DNA of 64,000 nt from Caproicibacter sp046707225 (lineage in GTDB: Bacteria > Bacillota > Clostridia > Oscillospirales > Acutalibacteraceae): NCBI RefSeq assembly GCF_046707225.1, contig NZ_JBJKOP010000035.1, positions 62,001 to 126,000 of the forward strand. Direction: 5' to 3'. Below are positions 33,609-42,445 of this stretch, one piece after another. The stretch's first letter is position 1, and each line of letters starts with the position of its first letter. The notes under the pieces were generated by a model. That model had not been told where the DNA came from. It saw only the letters and a list, made by a program, of their open reading frames with translations, and did not search any database. A program made the translations under genes and the position numbers.

Positions 33609-34994
33609 TCAAATAAAAAAAGATACTGTCTTTTTCAGAAGAATCAGCACATAATAGAGCAGCGCGCCCGACACCGCCGGAAAGACGATCCAGCCGAGGA
33701 TATCCACCTTCAGCTCCGTCACCTTCAGAAGGCGGCTGATGCTGAGCGAGGCGTTGTATATTTCGCTGAAAAACAGGATGGCAAGGTAGGCGCGGATCCC
33801 GTAGACGGGGATCAGGGCGCTGATCAGGGCGACGCGCATCATGGAATCGCTGAAGTTGTATTTGAGGGAATACATCTGCTGGTCAAGCCCCTTGAGCATG
33901 TTGTCCACCACGTTGTCGAGGTACATCAGAGGGACGATCGGGGCCATGATGCGCAGGATGTTTCCCGCCTGTTCGTTTCCGAAAAAGATTCTGCCGATTT
34001 CGTCGGCGAACACGATCATTCCCGCGCTGATCAGAAAGCCGAACATCAGCGTGGTCCGGAACGCGTGCTCCGCGGAATAACGCACCGTACCGCGCTTTCC
34101 CCGCGCCGCCGCTTCGGCGATTTCGGGAATCAGCAGCATGGCGACCGAGCTGACAAAGGACATCGGAAAATAGATGACCGGCATCACCATGCCCTGCATC
34201 ACGCCGTACTGCGCCAGCGCCGCGGTTCCGCCGGCGCCGTATTTGCGCAGGCCGGCCGGGATCAGCAGATTTTCCGCGCTGAACAGGGAGCTGCGCAGAA
34301 AAGAGCCGACCAGCATCGGGCCCGCAATATGTAAAATGTTGTGCAGCACACGCGTTTTTGTTCCGTCCTCCTGTGCAAAGCCGTGCCTGCGGACATAGAG
34401 AAGAAACGCAGCGGCAACATAGGCGCACGCGGCCACCTCGCCCAGGGTGTTGCCGATCATGAGCGACTCCAGCTCCGGCAGGGAGGTGCGGGTCAGAAGA
34501 AGATAGGAAATCCCGATTGTCGCGACCTGCTCCCACAGCTCGCCGACCATGGGAACGATGATATTGCGGTTGGCAAAGAAATACCCTTTCAGGCACGCGC
34601 AGACCGCGATGAACGGAAGTCCGGGCGCGAGAAGGCGCAGCGGCGCGGCGGCCTCCGGGGCGCCGATCAGGCGGCAGGCCGCAAAATCCGAAACGGCGAG
34701 CAGAGCCGCGCCCGCGGCAAAGCTCATGGCCAGGGCGAAGCACAGGCAGCCCCGCAGGTACCGCCGCGAGCCTTTTCCCTCCGCGACCATGCGCGTGACC
34801 GCCAGACCGATTCCGGAGGTGCAGGCCGTGATGCCGAGCGAGAAAATGGAGAAAATCAGCTGGTAAACCCCGACTCCGCTCGCGCCGATCCAGGAGCAGA
34901 TGCAGGAACGGAACCACAGGCCTGAAAACCGCAGAACGACGGAACCCAAAGTCATAAAGACCGCATTTTTGAGGAATACGCGTTTTTGATTCAT
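33609..34994 (-). CDS. MATE/SpoVB-like oligosaccharide flippase
   Basis: 461 residues, 12-14 helices. The N-terminus KNAVFMTLGSVVLRFSGLWF and the repeated helical hairpins place it in the MOP superfamily near stage V sporulation protein B and lipid-linked precursor flippases. It would move lipid-linked saccharides across the membrane; SpoVB-like action in the spore cortex is one option. ATG 34994 has AAGGTGGG upstream. It ends about 57 bases upstream of the start of the membrane protein gene above and may be co-transcribed. Confidence 0.82.
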   Translation of the reverse strand: MNQKRVFLKNAVFMTLGSVVLRFSGLWFRSCICSWIGASGVGVYQLIFSIFSLGITACTSGIGLAVTRMVAEGKGSRRYLRGCLCFALAMSFAAGAALLAVSDFAACRLIGAPEAAAPLRLLAPGLPFIAVCACLKGYFFANRNIIVPMVGELWEQVATIGISYLLLTRTSLPELESLMIGNTLGEVAACAYVAAAFLLYVRRHGFAQEDGTKTRVLHNILHIAGPMLVGSFLRSSLFSAENLLIPAGLRKYGAGGTAALAQYGVMQGMVMPVIYFPMSFVSSVAMLLIPEIAEAAARGKRGTVRYSAEHAFRTTLMFGFLISAGMIVFADEIGRIFFGNEQAGNILRIMAPIVPLMYLDNVVDNMLKGLDQQMYSLKYNFSDSMMRVALISALIPVYGIRAYLAILFFSEIYNASLSISRLLKVTELKVDILGWIVFPAVSGALLYYVLILLKKTVSFFI

Positions 34995-35076
34995 CTGAGC
35001 CCACCTTTTTTGCCTTTTGTTCAAATGTATTCGCGTATTGGGCAAAATAAGTCTGTATTTTTTTAAGGGGCTCCGT

Positions 35077-35082
35077 TATAAT
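35077..35082 (+). promoter_or_regulatory. -10 element of the prmA promoter
   Basis: A perfect TATAAT at 35077-35082; the base pairs 17 upstream (TGTATT) make only a weak -35. An ATG at 35081 lies within the -10 and cannot be the prmA start. Confidence 0.55.
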
Positions 35083-35116
35083 GGTAGAGAGACTATCAGA
35101 AACGCGGAGGAAACGA

Positions 35117-36043
35117 ATGGACTGGACGGAAGTAAAAATCACGGTGGACGCGGCCGATGCGGACGCGGCGGGTGACATCGCGCAGATGACGGTGCCGTAC
35201 GGAATTTATATTGAGGACTATTCCCATTTGCAGGAGGAGGTCGAGCAGATTGCGCACATCGACCTGATCGACGAGGAGCTGTTAAAAAAAGACCGCTCGA
35301 AAGCGGTCGTGCATGTTTATATCGCGCCGGAAGACAGCCCCGCCGAGGCAATCGCGTTTTTAAGCGAGCGGTACGCGTCCGAGGGAATCAAGCATCAAAT
35401 TGAAACGGCCTCCTGCGCGCAGGAGGATTGGATGAATAACTGGAAGCAGTATTTTCACCCGATTCCGGTCGGGAAGAAGCTGCTGATTCGGCCGGACTGG
35501 GAGCAGACCGATAATCCGGAGGGCCGCGTGGTGCTGGACCTGGAGCCGGGCATCGCGTTCGGAACCGGCACGCACGAGACCACGCGCCTGTGCATGGAGT
35601 TTCTGGAGGAATTTGTCACTCCCGGATGCGCGATGCTGGACGTCGGCTGCGGCAGCGGAATCCTTTCGGTTGCGGGTTTGCTGCTCGGCGCGAAGCGCGC
35701 CGTCGGGGTAGACATCGACCCGCTCGCGGTCAAGACCGCCGTGCAGAACGCGAAGCGCAACAAAGTCGGGGACCGGTTCACCGGCATTTGCGGCAGCCTG
35801 ACCGAACAGGTGGAGGGAACGTACGGGGTCGTCGCGGCAAACATTGTGGCCGATGTGATCCTCGAACTGCTCAAAGACATCGGGAACTTTATGGCGCCGG
35901 GCGCCGTCCTGATTCTGAGCGGCATCATCGACGAACGCGAGCAGGATGTGCTGGACGGCCTGGAGCAGTCCTTCACGCTCCTCGGCCGCAAAGAGGAGCG
36001 CGGCTGGGTGGCGCTTGCCGTGAAACAAAAAGAGGGCGTTTGA
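35117..36043 (+). CDS. prmA: ribosomal protein L11 methyltransferase
   Basis: 308 residues. An N-terminal L11-recognition domain is joined to a SAM methyltransferase domain with GTGTHETTRLCMEFLEE, LDVGCGSGILSVAG and VAANIVADVILEL (NxxxxP-like position). It trimethylates ribosomal protein L11. ATG 35117 has GGAGGAAA upstream. It is divergent from the flippase gene. No clear terminator is seen in the 57 bases before the convergent gene. Confidence 0.94.
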   Translation: MDWTEVKITVDAADADAAGDIAQMTVPYGIYIEDYSHLQEEVEQIAHIDLIDEELLKKDRSKAVVHVYIAPEDSPAEAIAFLSERYASEGIKHQIETASCAQEDWMNNWKQYFHPIPVGKKLLIRPDWEQTDNPEGRVVLDLEPGIAFGTGTHETTRLCMEFLEEFVTPGCAMLDVGCGSGILSVAGLLLGAKRAVGVDIDPLAVKTAVQNAKRNKVGDRFTGICGSLTEQVEGTYGVVAANIVADVILELLKDIGNFMAPGAVLILSGIIDEREQDVLDGLEQSFTLLGRKEERGWVALAVKQKEGV

Positions 36044-36100
36044 AAACAGCCCGCGCGGACACGAAACGGATTGCGCGTCGGACGTCATCGCGGAGCGCTC

Positions 36101-37621
36101 CTATTTAATAATCAAAACCGTGTTTTTGGGCAGGGAATAGTATTCTCTGATGTCCTTTGCATACACGACGCTGAACGCACTCGAATACATGAATTGCAAG
36201 TCGAATTTTCGGTTGTCGATCACGACCATGTTGCTTTTTCCGCTGTGGACATCGTTAATCTGGCGGTCGATATCGAGGTATACCCTGTAATTCCTCATCG
36301 TTACCCCCGCGGCGATCAGCATGGAGCACATGCCGACGGCAGCGACCGAAAGCTGTGCCGATTTCCCGTACCTGAGATGCAGTCCCTGAAACAGCGAAGC
36401 GGCCAGCAGGAAATCCAGCAGCACCAACGGCAGCATCGGGCGTCCCCAAGACCCCACGATCGCGGGGATCGCCTGGGAACTCCACATGCCGGCGAATAAC
36501 ACGACGGCATACCGGTACTCTCTGCGCATGTTTGCTGTCCGGATCATTGCGGTCAGGCAAACCGCCAGAAAGGAAATCCAATAGATTACGGCGATGATTT
36601 CTGCCAGCAGTCTCCATTTGGAATCGATCCGGTCAATGTACTGCACACAAGGCAGTTTCAGCATGGTCGCCATGGCGAAAAGGATGACGCCGGCCGTCAG
36701 ATAGAAACTAAAGAACTCGAATAACAGGCCCTTTCCGTCTCCGGTTTTGTGAATCATATAGAGTGCACACAGGCCCATGAGGACGACCCAGAAAAGACAG
36801 TCGTTGAAGATGCTGCTGAAATAAGACGGCAGATTATTCAGAAAGACTCCCCTGATACCGAGGCTGTTGGCGGGACGTGCTGAGGAATGCAGCCGGCTGT
36901 ACCCCCCGGGGCAAGTCAGGGTAAAGGCCGTTGTCAGGATGGATAAGGCGCAAAGGCTCCAGATGTATGGGGTCATCTGTTTCGAGCGGATCAGGTACGG
37001 CACCGCCGCGATGCACATGCCGAAAATCAGCAGGGCCATCTGCTCATGCAGAAAGGCGGCGGCGCAGAAGCAGACCGGCGAGACAAACCGGTACGGCTTC
37101 GGAAACGTACGGTTGCGCAGGATGCTGTAAATCGGCAGAAAGCCGATCAGCATCAGAAAAAACGGATACAGATAGTTGCACGATCCATCCATCCACAGGA
37201 AGACATCCCCGTAAAGATTATGGCTTACCGGCATCAGGCCGGGAAAAACGGCGCATACGGCAGCCAGAAGGAAGTCCGCGTGCAACCGTTCCTTCGTTTC
37301 CGGCCCTTTTGGGACGATATATCCGCGGATATAGTAAAACAGAAGAAGCGAGATTCCGCAGATTGCGAGAGGTGTCGCGATTTTCCAGATACGAAGCCCG
37401 TCGAGCAGCAGAAGCTGCGCAAATAGATTTGCCATCCGCGACCCCGCCACAGCGTAATAATATCGATAAAAGGCAAAAATCTTCGGAAGAGACCCGCCCT
37501 TTATAAAAAAAGTAAAATCGTCCCCCTGCGGGAAACCATTTGAATATTGAAAAAACAGGAGGGCCAGCACAAAAAGGAAGGGAATATAAACCAGGAATTT
37601 ATTTCTTTCTCGTTTTTGCAT
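36101..37621 (-). CDS. polytopic membrane protein, DUF6056-like
   Basis: 506 residues with about eleven or twelve hydrophobic segments. An N-terminal NGFPQGDDFTFF after the first helix resembles the luminal acidic loop of DUF6056/GtrII-like and other GT-C-fold glycosyltransferases, so transfer of sugar from a lipid carrier is possible but unproven. Base composition and codon use are less GC-rich than in the neighbours, and it is followed upstream by a gene-poor stretch, hinting at acquisition. GAGGTGAT precedes ATG 37621, and a promoter-like TTGTCA-16-TATAGA (minus strand, 37739-37712) lies before it. Confidence 0.65.
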   Translation of the reverse strand: MQKRERNKFLVYIPFLFVLALLFFQYSNGFPQGDDFTFFIKGGSLPKIFAFYRYYYAVAGSRMANLFAQLLLLDGLRIWKIATPLAICGISLLLFYYIRGYIVPKGPETKERLHADFLLAAVCAVFPGLMPVSHNLYGDVFLWMDGSCNYLYPFFLMLIGFLPIYSILRNRTFPKPYRFVSPVCFCAAAFLHEQMALLIFGMCIAAVPYLIRSKQMTPYIWSLCALSILTTAFTLTCPGGYSRLHSSARPANSLGIRGVFLNNLPSYFSSIFNDCLFWVVLMGLCALYMIHKTGDGKGLLFEFFSFYLTAGVILFAMATMLKLPCVQYIDRIDSKWRLLAEIIAVIYWISFLAVCLTAMIRTANMRREYRYAVVLFAGMWSSQAIPAIVGSWGRPMLPLVLLDFLLAASLFQGLHLRYGKSAQLSVAAVGMCSMLIAAGVTMRNYRVYLDIDRQINDVHSGKSNMVVIDNRKFDLQFMYSSAFSVVYAKDIREYYSLPKNTVLIIK

Positions 37622-38131
37622 CCCATCACCTCGTTCTCGATAATGAAGATTTCACAGCGGAGCTTAGGAGCGACAATGGAAGAAACAAGCTTCCAGCAGA
37701 TCCGCGCTTTCTCTATAATGTGAGTAACCGAAATGACAACCGGGAATAGCTGCGAAAAATCGGCTCTGTTTAGATTATTTCCGACGGGCATGCGAAAAAT
37801 GCAATTATAACCGCATTTTTCATGTGCCTCTCTCGGAGGGGGATCGTCATGCTAAAAACAGGCAGGGCGGAGTTCCGGACTGATCCGGTGATCGGGCCGG
37901 TCCGGGGCTTTGTGTTGATGTGTTGAAAGGGACCTGTCCCGGCTTTGCCGATGTGCCGGTCGGAAAATTAGAGTCGGTTTCCGCCGGCTGTCAAAAACTG
38001 ATTTTTAGAAAAAAGAAAAACCCGGCAGCCGCATGACTGCTGGGTCAGCCTTTCGAAAAAGGTCCGGTGAAAGCCGGGCTTTTTCCTTATAAAGATGAAA
38101 AATAGAAGCTAGTGATGAAAGATGCTGGAAC
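37622..38131. other. gene-poor stretch between a membrane protein and a chemoreceptor gene
   Basis: About 510 bases with no supportable reading frame. It holds the likely promoter of the minus-strand membrane protein (37712-37739), an inverted repeat GAAAAATGC/GCATTTTTC (about 37793-37821) and the structured element at 38015-38087. I see nothing else definite. Confidence 0.5.
38015..38087. ncRNA. three-way-junction-like structured element, unassigned
   Basis: An outer stem AAAAACCCGGC (38015-38025)/GCCGGGCTTTTT (38073-38085) encloses CAGC...GCTG (about 38026-38042) and CCTTTCGAAAAAGG (CGAA tetraloop, 38049-38062). It ends in T runs on both strands, so it may be a bidirectional terminator of elaborate form. 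It could instead be a small structured RNA. Strand is undecided. Confidence 0.4.
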
Positions 38132-38133
38132 AG

Positions 38134-38160
38134 GAAAACCCGCCGGATTTCCCGGCGGGC
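38134..38160 (-). terminator. terminator of the chemoreceptor gene
   Basis: On the minus strand CCCGCCGG (38159-38152) pairs with CCGGCGGG (38146-38139), followed by TTTTCC. Confidence 0.88.
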
Positions 38161-38178
38161 GCTTTATATGGAAGAAGC

Positions 38179-39933
38179 TCAGACGTACTGTGCTTTCAGG
38201 CGGAAACGGGTCAGCAGACTCTCCATCTCCCGGGCCTGCTCGTTCAGTTTTTCACTGGTCGCAGCGCTTTCCTCCACGGCGGCGGAGTTGTTCTGCACGA
38301 CGCCGGAAATGCGGTCAATGCCCTGCGTCACCTGGGTGACGGCCTGCGCCTGAAGCTCGGAGGCCTTCGCGATGCTGTTGATCAGCCGGATGGATTCCGA
38401 AGAATCGCCGATCACGGAATTGATGGTTTTTGCGGTGTCTTCGGCAATTTCCACGCCCCGCCCGACGGCCGCCACGGTGCTGCCGATCAGGTCGGTGGTG
38501 TTTTTCACGGCCTGCGAGCTTTTCGCCGCCAAACTCCGAACCTCGTCGGCCACAACGGAGAAGCCTTTTCCGGCTTCTCCCGCGCGGGCGGCTTCCACGG
38601 CGGCGTTTAATGCGAGAATGTTGGTCTGGAACGCGATATCGCTGATTGTCTTTACGACCTGGCCGATTTTTTCGGAGGTCTCGCTGATTTCCTTCATGGC
38701 GGCCAGCATCTGCTCCGTCTTTTCATTGCCGGCCTTGAGCGACTCGCCGGCTTTGTTTGAAATTCTGCTCGCGGTCTCGGCATTCTTTGCGTTTTTTGTC
38801 ACCTGGCGGCTGATTTCGGCAATGGTGGCGGAAAGCTCCTGAATGGAGGCGGCCTGATTGGTCGCGCCCTGCGCCAGCTCTTTTGCTCCGGCGGAAACCT
38901 GATCGGAATTTCCGGAGACCTGCTCCGCGGAATCGTGAATGGACGAAAGCGTCTGGCTCAGCGAGTCGGTGATGCGCGAAAGAGCCTCGCCGATCGGCCT
39001 GAAATCCTCGACGTATTCATAGGACTGATCCATGCTGAAATCGCCCTGGGACATATTTGAGAGATGCTCTGTAATATCGGTGATGGAACCGTGTAGCCGG
39101 TCGATGGTCGCCTGCGCGGTCTTGGCGAGAATGCCTGTTTCGTCTTCCGTGTCGATCACGGGAACGGGCGTGTGGAGGTCGCCCTGCGACAGCAGGCGGA
39201 GACGCTCGGTGATGAGCTTCAGCGGCTTGGTGATGGAGCCTGCGACGGAGAGGATCAGCAGAATGCTCAGAATCGCCGCCGCGATGCTGGAAATGATGAG
39301 CAGCAGCATGGCGTTTGTCTTTTTCCGGTTGCAGTCGTTCAGCTCCGCCTGAACCAGCGGAGTCATGTCCTCCTGGTAATTCCCGGTGCTGATGTACCAG
39401 CCGTACGGCTCGAATTTCTGCGTGTAAGCCCGTTTTTGAAAATTGCCGGATTTGCCCGGTTTGGTAAACCAGAAATCAGTGAAGCCGCCGCCCTTGTCGC
39501 CGGCGGCGATCAGGTTTTTAATATAGTAATTTCCTTTTTCGTCCTGATTGCCCAGGCGCATTTGTCCCTCATAATCGGCATTCATATGCACCACGCATTT
39601 GCCGTCGGACATATCGGCCCAGAAATATCCGCTGCCATTGTTGTAGCGCGTGTTGCGCACGAGCGTCTTGGCGGCTTCCACAGCTTCCTGCTCCGAAATC
39701 TTTCCCGATTTGTAGCGGTTGTAATTTGCGGTCAGCACCCCGATCATGCTCTGAACCTCGGTTTTGATCAAAGTGTCGAGTCCCTGCATGGTCGAGTCGG
39801 AAATCGTTTTGTACGCCGCGTTCAGACTTTGATAAGACAGGAAAGACTGAATCAGGATAATACACGAAATCAGAATGCTGAAAGACAATACCAGCTTTGA
39901 TTTCAGACGCAGCTTTTTAAATCTGCTTTTCAT
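38179..39933 (-). CDS. methyl-accepting chemotaxis protein with a single Cache sensor
   Basis: 584 residues. A first helix (about 13-35) is followed by an extracellular sCache_2-type domain with NNGSGYFWADMSDGKCVVHM and PYGWYISTGNYQEDM. A second helix (about 207-230), HAMP, and a signalling domain with the hairpin tip TISDIAFQTNILALNAAVEAARAGEAGKGFSVVADEVR follow in order. It would sense a small molecule, often a carboxylate for this Cache class, and signal to CheA. No other chemotaxis gene is in the window. AAGGAG lies 12 bases before ATG 39933. It has its own promoter and terminator. Confidence 0.92.
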   Translation of the reverse strand: MKSRFKKLRLKSKLVLSFSILISCIILIQSFLSYQSLNAAYKTISDSTMQGLDTLIKTEVQSMIGVLTANYNRYKSGKISEQEAVEAAKTLVRNTRYNNGSGYFWADMSDGKCVVHMNADYEGQMRLGNQDEKGNYYIKNLIAAGDKGGGFTDFWFTKPGKSGNFQKRAYTQKFEPYGWYISTGNYQEDMTPLVQAELNDCNRKKTNAMLLLIISSIAAAILSILLILSVAGSITKPLKLITERLRLLSQGDLHTPVPVIDTEDETGILAKTAQATIDRLHGSITDITEHLSNMSQGDFSMDQSYEYVEDFRPIGEALSRITDSLSQTLSSIHDSAEQVSGNSDQVSAGAKELAQGATNQAASIQELSATIAEISRQVTKNAKNAETASRISNKAGESLKAGNEKTEQMLAAMKEISETSEKIGQVVKTISDIAFQTNILALNAAVEAARAGEAGKGFSVVADEVRSLAAKSSQAVKNTTDLIGSTVAAVGRGVEIAEDTAKTINSVIGDSSESIRLINSIAKASELQAQAVTQVTQGIDRISGVVQNNSAAVEESAATSEKLNEQAREMESLLTRFRLKAQYV

Positions 39934-40075
39934 AAGGCGTCAGACTCCTTGCAATTAAATTCAGCGATGTCTGTTGATGAAATCGTTGCAAAAAAGACCG
40001 AATTACGACGGAATGCTCCCCTAATAACGGCATTAATTAGTGTTTACTAACAAATACGATTTATTGTATAATCTA

Positions 40076-40104
40076 ATTTTAGTACAATATTAATAATAAT
40101 TCAA
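40076..40104 (-). promoter_or_regulatory. sigma-A promoter of the chemoreceptor gene
   Basis: On the minus strand TTGAAT (40104-40099), 17 bp, TAAAAT (40081-40076), giving an AT-rich leader of about 135 bases. A sigma-28-type motif with correct spacing was not found. Confidence 0.65.
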
Positions 40105-40153
40105 TTCTGAAAAATAACAAATTACGGATAAGAATTTTGTAGAAGAAAATAAT

Positions 40154-40182
40154 AAAAAAAGACCCCTGTAAAAAATACAGGG
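40154..40182 (-). terminator. terminator of the aromatic amino-acid operon
   Basis: On the minus strand CCCTGTA (40182-40176) pairs with TACAGGG (40170-40164), followed by GTCTTTTTTT, 36 bases after the pheA stop. Confidence 0.9.
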
Positions 40183-40217
40183 ACCTTTTCTGCCAAATTG
40201 CATGATAATTTCGCGCT

Positions 40218-41333
40218 TTATTCTAATTCGGAGTAATTGCCGAGGAAGGAGAAGCGGGAAAGCTCCTCCGAAAGCGCGCAAAGCAGGTCGAGGGTTTTCG
40301 GGTCCGCGACGGAACCGGAAAAATCCAGATAAAAATCATACTCAAAATTCCGTCCGGGAATCGGGCGGGATTCGATCTTGGTAAGATTCAGTCCGGAGGC
40401 CGCGAAACGGGCCAGAACGGTGTAAAGCGTGCCGGTGCGGTGCGGCACGGCGAAGCAGAGGCTGATTTTGTTCGCCTGCGGCGGAATCAGCAGGTTTCGT
40501 CCGATCGCGATGAAGCGGGTGCGGTTGCCGTCGGAATCCTGAACGTTCCGGTCCAGAATGTTCAGGCCGTATTGCGCCGCCGCGTGCTCCGAGCAAAGGG
40601 CCGCCGCTCCGCGCTCCCCTGCCGCAAGCGCGGCCGCCCCCGCCGTGCTGGAGCATTCCGCGGAGGGGATTCCCCGTTTCTTCAGGTATCCGGCGCATTG
40701 CCGAAGTGCCTGCGGGTGGGAATAAACCGTTTGAATCTCATGAAGTTCCGCTTCGCGGGAGGCGAGACAGTGCCGCACCGAAAGGCTGATTGCGGCGACA
40801 ATGGAAAACCGGTACTTTAAAATCAGGTCATAGACCTCGTTGACGGACCCGGCGGATGAGTTTTCAACCGGCAGGACGCCAAGGTCCGCCCGGCCGTTTT
40901 TAACGGCGGCGAAAATTGAGGGAAAGTCCGGAAAAAAAACGGGTTCCGCTTCCGGGTAGAGGCGGGAAAACGCTTCGTGCGAATAGGAGCCCTTTTCGCC
41001 AAGACAGGCGACCGAGCGCGGTTTGTTCGGAAAGCGGGAGGCCTTCAGCACCGCTTGCCGCAGTTCTGTTCCGCTGCCGAGGGCGCTGTGCTGGGCTTCC
41101 CGGCTCATCGCCATCAGGTTGGCGTAAAGGATGCGGGCCTGTCCGCCGTACTCCCCGGCCTTTCGGCAGACGCCGTCCAGAATTTTCAGTTCCCGCGTTT
41201 CATTGAAAATCGGAAGTTCCTTTTGCCGTTTGACTTCCGCGACCTGCTTTGCGCATGCCATCCGTTTCAGGAACAGCTCCAGAATGCCGTTGTCGATTTC
41301 GTCGATCTGTTTTCTCAGTTCTTCCAGTGTCAT
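40218..41333 (-). CDS. pheA: bifunctional chorismate mutase/prephenate dehydratase (P-protein)
   Basis: 371 residues. Residues 1-85 are an AroQ-type chorismate mutase (LEELRKQIDEIDNGILELFLKRM). About 100-275 are prephenate dehydratase (CLGEKGSYSHEAF, VLPVENSSAG, and RFIAIGR near the end). About 285-371 are an ACT domain with the phenylalanine-binding motif ESRP. It makes phenylpyruvate from chorismate and is probably feedback-inhibited by Phe. Start ATG 41333 is preferred to ATG 41375 because the mutase domain begins there. Last gene of the aro operon. Confidence 0.94.
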   Translation of the reverse strand: MTLEELRKQIDEIDNGILELFLKRMACAKQVAEVKRQKELPIFNETRELKILDGVCRKAGEYGGQARILYANLMAMSREAQHSALGSGTELRQAVLKASRFPNKPRSVACLGEKGSYSHEAFSRLYPEAEPVFFPDFPSIFAAVKNGRADLGVLPVENSSAGSVNEVYDLILKYRFSIVAAISLSVRHCLASREAELHEIQTVYSHPQALRQCAGYLKKRGIPSAECSSTAGAAALAAGERGAAALCSEHAAAQYGLNILDRNVQDSDGNRTRFIAIGRNLLIPPQANKISLCFAVPHRTGTLYTVLARFAASGLNLTKIESRPIPGRNFEYDFYLDFSGSVADPKTLDLLCALSEELSRFSFLGNYSELE

Positions 41334-41377
41334 GTCAACAGCTCCATTCCCGGCAGCGCGCCGGTTTCCATTCATGA

Positions 41378-42445
41378 TTACAGCAGATTCATGGCGGCCA
41401 GCGCGGCGGCGGCTTCCACCACGGGAACCGCGCGCGGAACGATGCAGGGATCGTGCCGGCCTTTGACCACCAGTTCTTCGGCGGCGCCGCTTTTCAGATT
41501 GACGCTGCGCTGAGGTGCGCCGATGGACGGAGTCGGCTTAAACGCGGCGCGGAAGACCAGCGGCATCCCGGTGGTGATGCCCCCGAGAATGCCGCCCGCG
41601 TGATTTGTCTCCGTTCGGACCGCTCCGTCTTTGTCAAACAGAAACGGGTCGTTGTTTTCGCTTCCGAACAAATCGGCCGCGGAGAAGCCCGCGCCGAATT
41701 CCACGCCCTTGCACGCGGGGATGCCGAACAGAATCGAGGAAAACAAAGATTCCGCCCCGTCCGTCAGCGGGCCGCCCGCTCCGGCGGGAAGGCCGCAGAC
41801 GGCGCATTCGACCAAGCCGCCGACGCTGTCCAGCTTTTGCCGCGCGCGCTCGATTTCCCCGCGCATGGCGGCTTCGGCCTGCGGGTCAACGGTGGGAAAG
41901 TAGCGGGAGGCCAGATCATCGAGAAGAGAAACGGGAAGATCCGTAGGGTCGAACGGCGCGTCGGAGACGCCGTGAACCGAAAGGACATGCGCGCCGACCG
42001 CAATACCGCGCCGCCGCAGAATTTGGCGGCAGACCGCCCCGGCGAATACCAGCGGCGCGGTCAGCCGGCCCGAAAAATGCCCGCCGCCGCGCACATCGTT
42101 AAAGCCGCCGTAGCGGAAATGCGCCGTGTAATCCGCGTGCCCGGGGCGCGGAGCGTCCCGCAGGTTTTCATAGTCGCCGGAACGCGTGTTGGTATTTTCA
42201 ATTACGGCGCACAGCGGCGCTCCGGTTGTGCGTCCGTCCAGCAGTCCGCTCAGGATTTTCGGCGCGTCCGCCTCTTTCCGCGGCGTGGAGGATGCGTCCC
42301 GCCCCGGGGCGCGGCGCGCCATCTGAAGAGCGACTTCCTCCAAATCGACCGCCTCGCCCGCGGGCAGCCCCTCCAGAACGGCGCCGATCGCCGGGCCGTG
42401 GCTTTCGCCGAAAACCGTCAACCGGATCCGATTACCCCAGATCAT
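41378..42445 (-). CDS. aroC: chorismate synthase
   Basis: 355 residues. Signature blocks are GNRIRLTVFGESHGPAIGAVLEG, the FMN-site RPGHADYTAHFRYG and DVRGGGHFSGRLT. It removes phosphate from EPSP to give chorismate using reduced FMN. ATG 42445 overlaps the aroA end by 14 bases. The gap to pheA is 44 bases. Confidence 0.96.
   Translation of the reverse strand: MIWGNRIRLTVFGESHGPAIGAVLEGLPAGEAVDLEEVALQMARRAPGRDASSTPRKEADAPKILSGLLDGRTTGAPLCAVIENTNTRSGDYENLRDAPRPGHADYTAHFRYGGFNDVRGGGHFSGRLTAPLVFAGAVCRQILRRRGIAVGAHVLSVHGVSDAPFDPTDLPVSLLDDLASRYFPTVDPQAEAAMRGEIERARQKLDSVGGLVECAVCGLPAGAGGPLTDGAESLFSSILFGIPACKGVEFGAGFSAADLFGSENNDPFLFDKDGAVRTETNHAGGILGGITTGMPLVFRAAFKPTPSIGAPQRSVNLKSGAAEELVVKGRHDPCIVPRAVPVVEAAAALAAMNLL

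Noticed and set aside
37501..37791. 96-residue minus-strand frame overlapping the start of the DUF6056-like gene
   Set aside because: It overlaps the well-supported start and promoter of that gene in another frame and has no domain or ribosome site.
38015..38087. Resemblance to a cyclic-di-GMP-I (GEMM) riboswitch
   Set aside because: Partial likeness around GAAAGCC and the short GAAA-type hairpin, but the diagnostic GGCAAACC and GACGCAAAGCC cores are absent. A hammerhead was also considered; the CUGAUGA core is missing.
40010..40060. Possible sigma-28 flagellar promoter upstream of the chemoreceptor (TAAA...GCCGTTAT on the minus strand)
   Set aside because: The spacer is only 11 bases instead of about 15, and the -10 is imperfect; a sigma-A promoter with 17-bp spacing exists nearby.
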